Source: Fibrisoma montanum (GTDB lineage: Bacteria > Bacteroidota > Bacteroidia > Cytophagales > Spirosomataceae). From it: DNA of 64,000 nt. Positions 61,880 to 64,000 of this stretch are shown here, one piece after another. Under the pieces are notes generated by a model that did not search any database, was not told where the DNA came from, and was given only the letters and a program-made list of their open reading frames with translations. The stretch covers positions 868,001-932,000 of the forward strand of contig NZ_QXED01000003.1 of assembly GCF_003583365.1 (NCBI RefSeq), written 5' to 3'. The number at the start of each line of letters is the position of its first letter. The first letter of the stretch is position 1. The translations under genes and the position numbers were made by a program.

Positions 61880-62140
61880 AAAGAGCGAAAGAGTGAATGA
61901 GTGAATGAGCGAAAGAATTAATGAATGAGTGAATGAATTAGTGAATGAGCGAATGACCGGGCGGTGAAAGACTAGGACGCTCGGTGATGAAGTCTGCAAC
62001 TATCAGATATATGAATGATCGTAAATGGTAGTTTGGGGTTAGTACCCTGGATTGTGTTTCGCTCTTTCACTCTTTCATTCTTTCGCTCTTTCACCACCCG
62101 GCCGCCCGGTCATTCGCTCATTCGCTCATTCACTCTTTCG
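61880..62140. repeat. Composite hairpin element with (GTGAATGA)n arms and conserved core, copy 2
   Basis: Left arm about 61880-61957 (GCGAAAGA, GTGAATGA words), core 61990-62068, right arm about 62055-62140 (TCGCTCTT, TCACTCTT words). Between left arm and core lies CCGGGCGG, mirrored after the core by CCGCCCGG, giving a further stem. The element separates the LytS kinase and LytTR regulator genes of one operon. Confidence 0.85.
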
Positions 62141-63172
62141 CTAATTTAAAAGAAGTGGGATTTTTACCGTGAACAGGCCTCCGCTTCGGATTACCTCCAC
62201 CTGCCGGTCGGTCAGCAGACTGTAGCGGTTGATGATGTTTTGCAGCCCAACGCGTGTCGATTTTTCGAGGATTGTCTTCTCCTGAATGTTGTTCTCCACC
62301 ACCAGGTACTGATCGCCTTCCTGCTGAATCCTGATCTTTAAGGGATTTTCCTTCGAGACGACGTTGTGCTTGATCGCGTTTTCAATGAGCATTTGCAGAC
62401 TCAGGGGCGTTACGTACTGGCGATACGCATCCGGCGACAGGTTCTTTACTACCTGCAGGTTATCCCGGAACCGAATCTTGTTGAGGTAGATGTACGCATC
62501 CAGGAAACCGATTTCCTCCTCCAGCGGTACCGTGTTCTTGCTGCGGCTAACCAGAACGTAGCGGTACACATCCGACAGGCGTTCGAGGTATTGCTGCGCG
62601 TTCACGTTTTCGTCGTCGATCAGGGCGGCCAGCGTATTGAGGCTGTTGAACAGGAAGTGCGGGTCGAGCTGGTTCTTCAGCACCTCCAGCTGCGATTGTA
62701 CACTCTCACGGGCCAGGGCTTCGGTTTTGCGGACGTTCGCCTTCCAGGCCTCGAAAAAATACACAGCTTCGTAGACCAGATACACCACCACCGTTGGAAT
62801 CAGACTCGTGCGAAAGCCGGTAAACGGATCGATCTCTTTGCCAAAAATTGCTTTGCACACCACTTCGTCCAGCAGATACGTAGCCACGAAGGTGTAGACC
62901 AGGGCCAGCGCTCCTTCGCCCAGGAGCCGTTTAGTGGTCTGGTTATAGTTGGGAAACGCACGGCGCATATAGATCATAATCAATCGGTTACCTTCCCACA
63001 CTAGCAGCGTTGTACAGATCCCGACGATCAGGTGCATCCAGATTGTTGGCGCAAACTCCCGAAACTCGTCGGCGTGCAGGAGAGCCGGAACCAGGAAGCC
63101 GAACAGCGGGATACCGATCAATCGTAACGTCAGGTCGTTCAGTGTATAGGGCTTTGCGTCCGTTGTGTCCAT
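62141..63172 (-). CDS. LytS-like membrane sensor histidine kinase (second pair)
   Basis: 343 residues from ATG 63172 (MDTTDAKPYTL); nine more residues are possible from 63199, but that would leave only 9 bases to the upstream gene stop. Four membrane helices (about 15-150), then a His_kinase domain with DPHFLFNSLNTLAALID, an HATPase with PLSLQMLIENAIKHN and TRVGLQNIINRY. The upstream gene encodes an outer-membrane barrel 36 bases away. Cognate regulator is at 61099. Confidence 0.92.
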   Translation of the reverse strand: MDTTDAKPYTLNDLTLRLIGIPLFGFLVPALLHADEFREFAPTIWMHLIVGICTTLLVWEGNRLIMIYMRRAFPNYNQTTKRLLGEGALALVYTFVATYLLDEVVCKAIFGKEIDPFTGFRTSLIPTVVVYLVYEAVYFFEAWKANVRKTEALARESVQSQLEVLKNQLDPHFLFNSLNTLAALIDDENVNAQQYLERLSDVYRYVLVSRSKNTVPLEEEIGFLDAYIYLNKIRFRDNLQVVKNLSPDAYRQYVTPLSLQMLIENAIKHNVVSKENPLKIRIQQEGDQYLVVENNIQEKTILEKSTRVGLQNIINRYSLLTDRQVEVIRSGGLFTVKIPLLLN

Positions 63173-63208
63173 GAGATAACTGGCTCGATATGAAGGCACT
63201 GTAAGTTA

Positions 63209-63892
63209 CTACTTTTTACGAAGCCCAAAGGTATACCCAATGGTTACGTTTGCCAGCAGGCCGCCCGTTCCAGGAAATCCCTGCGAAGCAGCCTTGTAGG
63301 TTTCGGTACGCTCCGTCACCCGGTTGGCATAGGTCAGCTTGTTATTGTCCAGCGAACTCCAGACGTTCGGCCAGTAGCGTACGCTCGGCATCACCAGAAT
63401 ACCGGCCAGGGCGTTGTCCTGCCTGCGGAAGGGATAGTAGCGGTAATAAGCACCCAGGCCAAGCGTTACGGTCCGGTACGACGTAACGCGGTTGGCGGCC
63501 ACCTGCGGCTGTCCATCGTAATAGACCTCATACATGTGCAGTTTCGGCTCAAAACGAAGGTCGAACGTTGGCGTGATGCGGTAACCAACCCCGATGCCCA
63601 GGGTTGAGGTGAGCTTTTCGGAGAGTTTCTGATCCTGGGCAACTGGCGAAGCCGACTGCCCGCTCAACGTAATGTTGAAGCCGTGGGAGTAGTCGAACAC
63701 CAGGCGATTGGTCGTGTATTCGGCCTGTACGTTGAAGCCACCGAGCAGCAGCTGGCTAACCCCTCCGCCCAGCGTAAAACGATTTGAGTACGGAAAGGAC
63801 TTTGAGCGAACCGGCTGGTCCTGAGCAGAAACGGAAGTTGCAATTCCAAGGATGGCCACCAGGGCAAAGAAGGTAATCGTTGACGCTTTCAT
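63209..63892 (-). CDS. Predicted outer-membrane beta-barrel protein
   Basis: 227 residues with a signal peptide (ending SVSAQ). Strands such as RFTLGGGVSQLLLGGFNVQAEY, RLVFDYSHGFNITL, LGIGVGYRITPTFDLRFEPKLHMYEVYY and a closing LLANVTIGYTFGLRKK fit a barrel of eight to ten strands. No named family recognised. It is the first gene of the reverse run with the second LytS/LytTR pair, peroxidase and TonB receptor; its promoter must lie in 63893-64000. Confidence 0.75.
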   Translation of the reverse strand: MKASTITFFALVAILGIATSVSAQDQPVRSKSFPYSNRFTLGGGVSQLLLGGFNVQAEYTTNRLVFDYSHGFNITLSGQSASPVAQDQKLSEKLTSTLGIGVGYRITPTFDLRFEPKLHMYEVYYDGQPQVAANRVTSYRTVTLGLGAYYRYYPFRRQDNALAGILVMPSVRYWPNVWSSLDNNKLTYANRVTERTETYKAASQGFPGTGGLLANVTIGYTFGLRKK

Positions 63893-64000
63893 GGCTTGTC
63901 TTATTTTTTGGTTGACGATCTGTTCTTGTCGCGTTGACGAATCAAAATTGGCGACGACAGATACGTTTCGAAAGCGGGTTGAGGGTCAACCGTCGGAATA

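Overview
The window comes from a member of the Bacteroidota, most probably the order Cytophagales (a Spirosoma-like genome). The signs are moderately high GC, several LytS/LytTR two-component pairs, a T9SS C-terminal sorting domain, a TonB receptor with a DUF4249 partner, many small secreted YHS proteins, and Bacteroidota-type promoters (TTG, about 22 bases, TAnnTTTG). Genus is inference. There is one tRNA (Val-GAC). I see no rRNA, intact insertion sequence, prophage or CRISPR array.

Layout. 1-2.5 kb: end of a Crp/Fnr regulator, an NmrA-type oxidoreductase, a membrane protein and an ABM monooxygenase. 2.6-6.4 kb: a hybrid histidine kinase with a sigma-54 activator. 6.8-13.1 kb: a ten-gene forward block of small envelope and redox proteins: two secreted YHS proteins, DoxX, DinB, LysE, a hydrolase, an outer-membrane barrel, a DM13 lipoprotein, a lineage-II chlorite dismutase and a GNAT. 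It converges on a Rieske/ferric-reductase fusion and its partner (13.1-15.0 kb). 15.3-17.5 kb: a lipoprotein and an OmpR-like regulator whose receiver has lost its phosphoacceptor. 17.7-30.0 kb: an 11-gene reverse operon for sugar cleavage and oxidation: GMC oxidoreductase, VOC protein, YHS, HbpS, SMP-30 lactonase, SDR, GH63 glucosidase, amylo-1,6-glucosidase, aquaporin and two small membrane proteins. 30.3-34.5 kb: DUF547 protein, polyferredoxin, first LytTR/LytS pair. 34.5-38.7 kb: a tandemly duplicated small secreted gene whose first copy is only a signal peptide, then a cyanobacterial-AAR-like reductase and an NDH-2-like flavoprotein. 39.6-41.6 kb: an RsbQ-like hydrolase with a PAS histidine kinase. 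41.8-46.0 kb: fasciclin protein, tRNA-Val, a duplicated MFS gene tail, a hairpin element, MFS transporter, hydrolase, lipoprotein. 46.1-51.5 kb: T9SS cargo protein, YyaL-like thioredoxin protein, lipoprotein, YjbQ. 51.7-52.2 kb: a deletion scar joining halves of a SnoaL-like gene and an HxlR regulator. 52.3-56.1 kb: trehalase, Crp regulator, SRPBCC protein, MBL lactonase. 56.1-63.9 kb: a reverse operon of barrel, LytS kinase, LytTR regulator, barrel, di-haem peroxidase, TonB receptor and DUF4249 protein.

The most unusual structural signal is a family of intergenic hairpins. Their arms are degenerate tandem words (for example GTGAATGA) and sit directly behind stop codons. Two of them also share a 79-base core, at 55105-55183 and 61990-62068. 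The most interesting gene-level candidates are the chlorite dismutase inside the YHS/DM13 block, the RsbQ plus PAS-kinase pair, and the AAR-like reductase.
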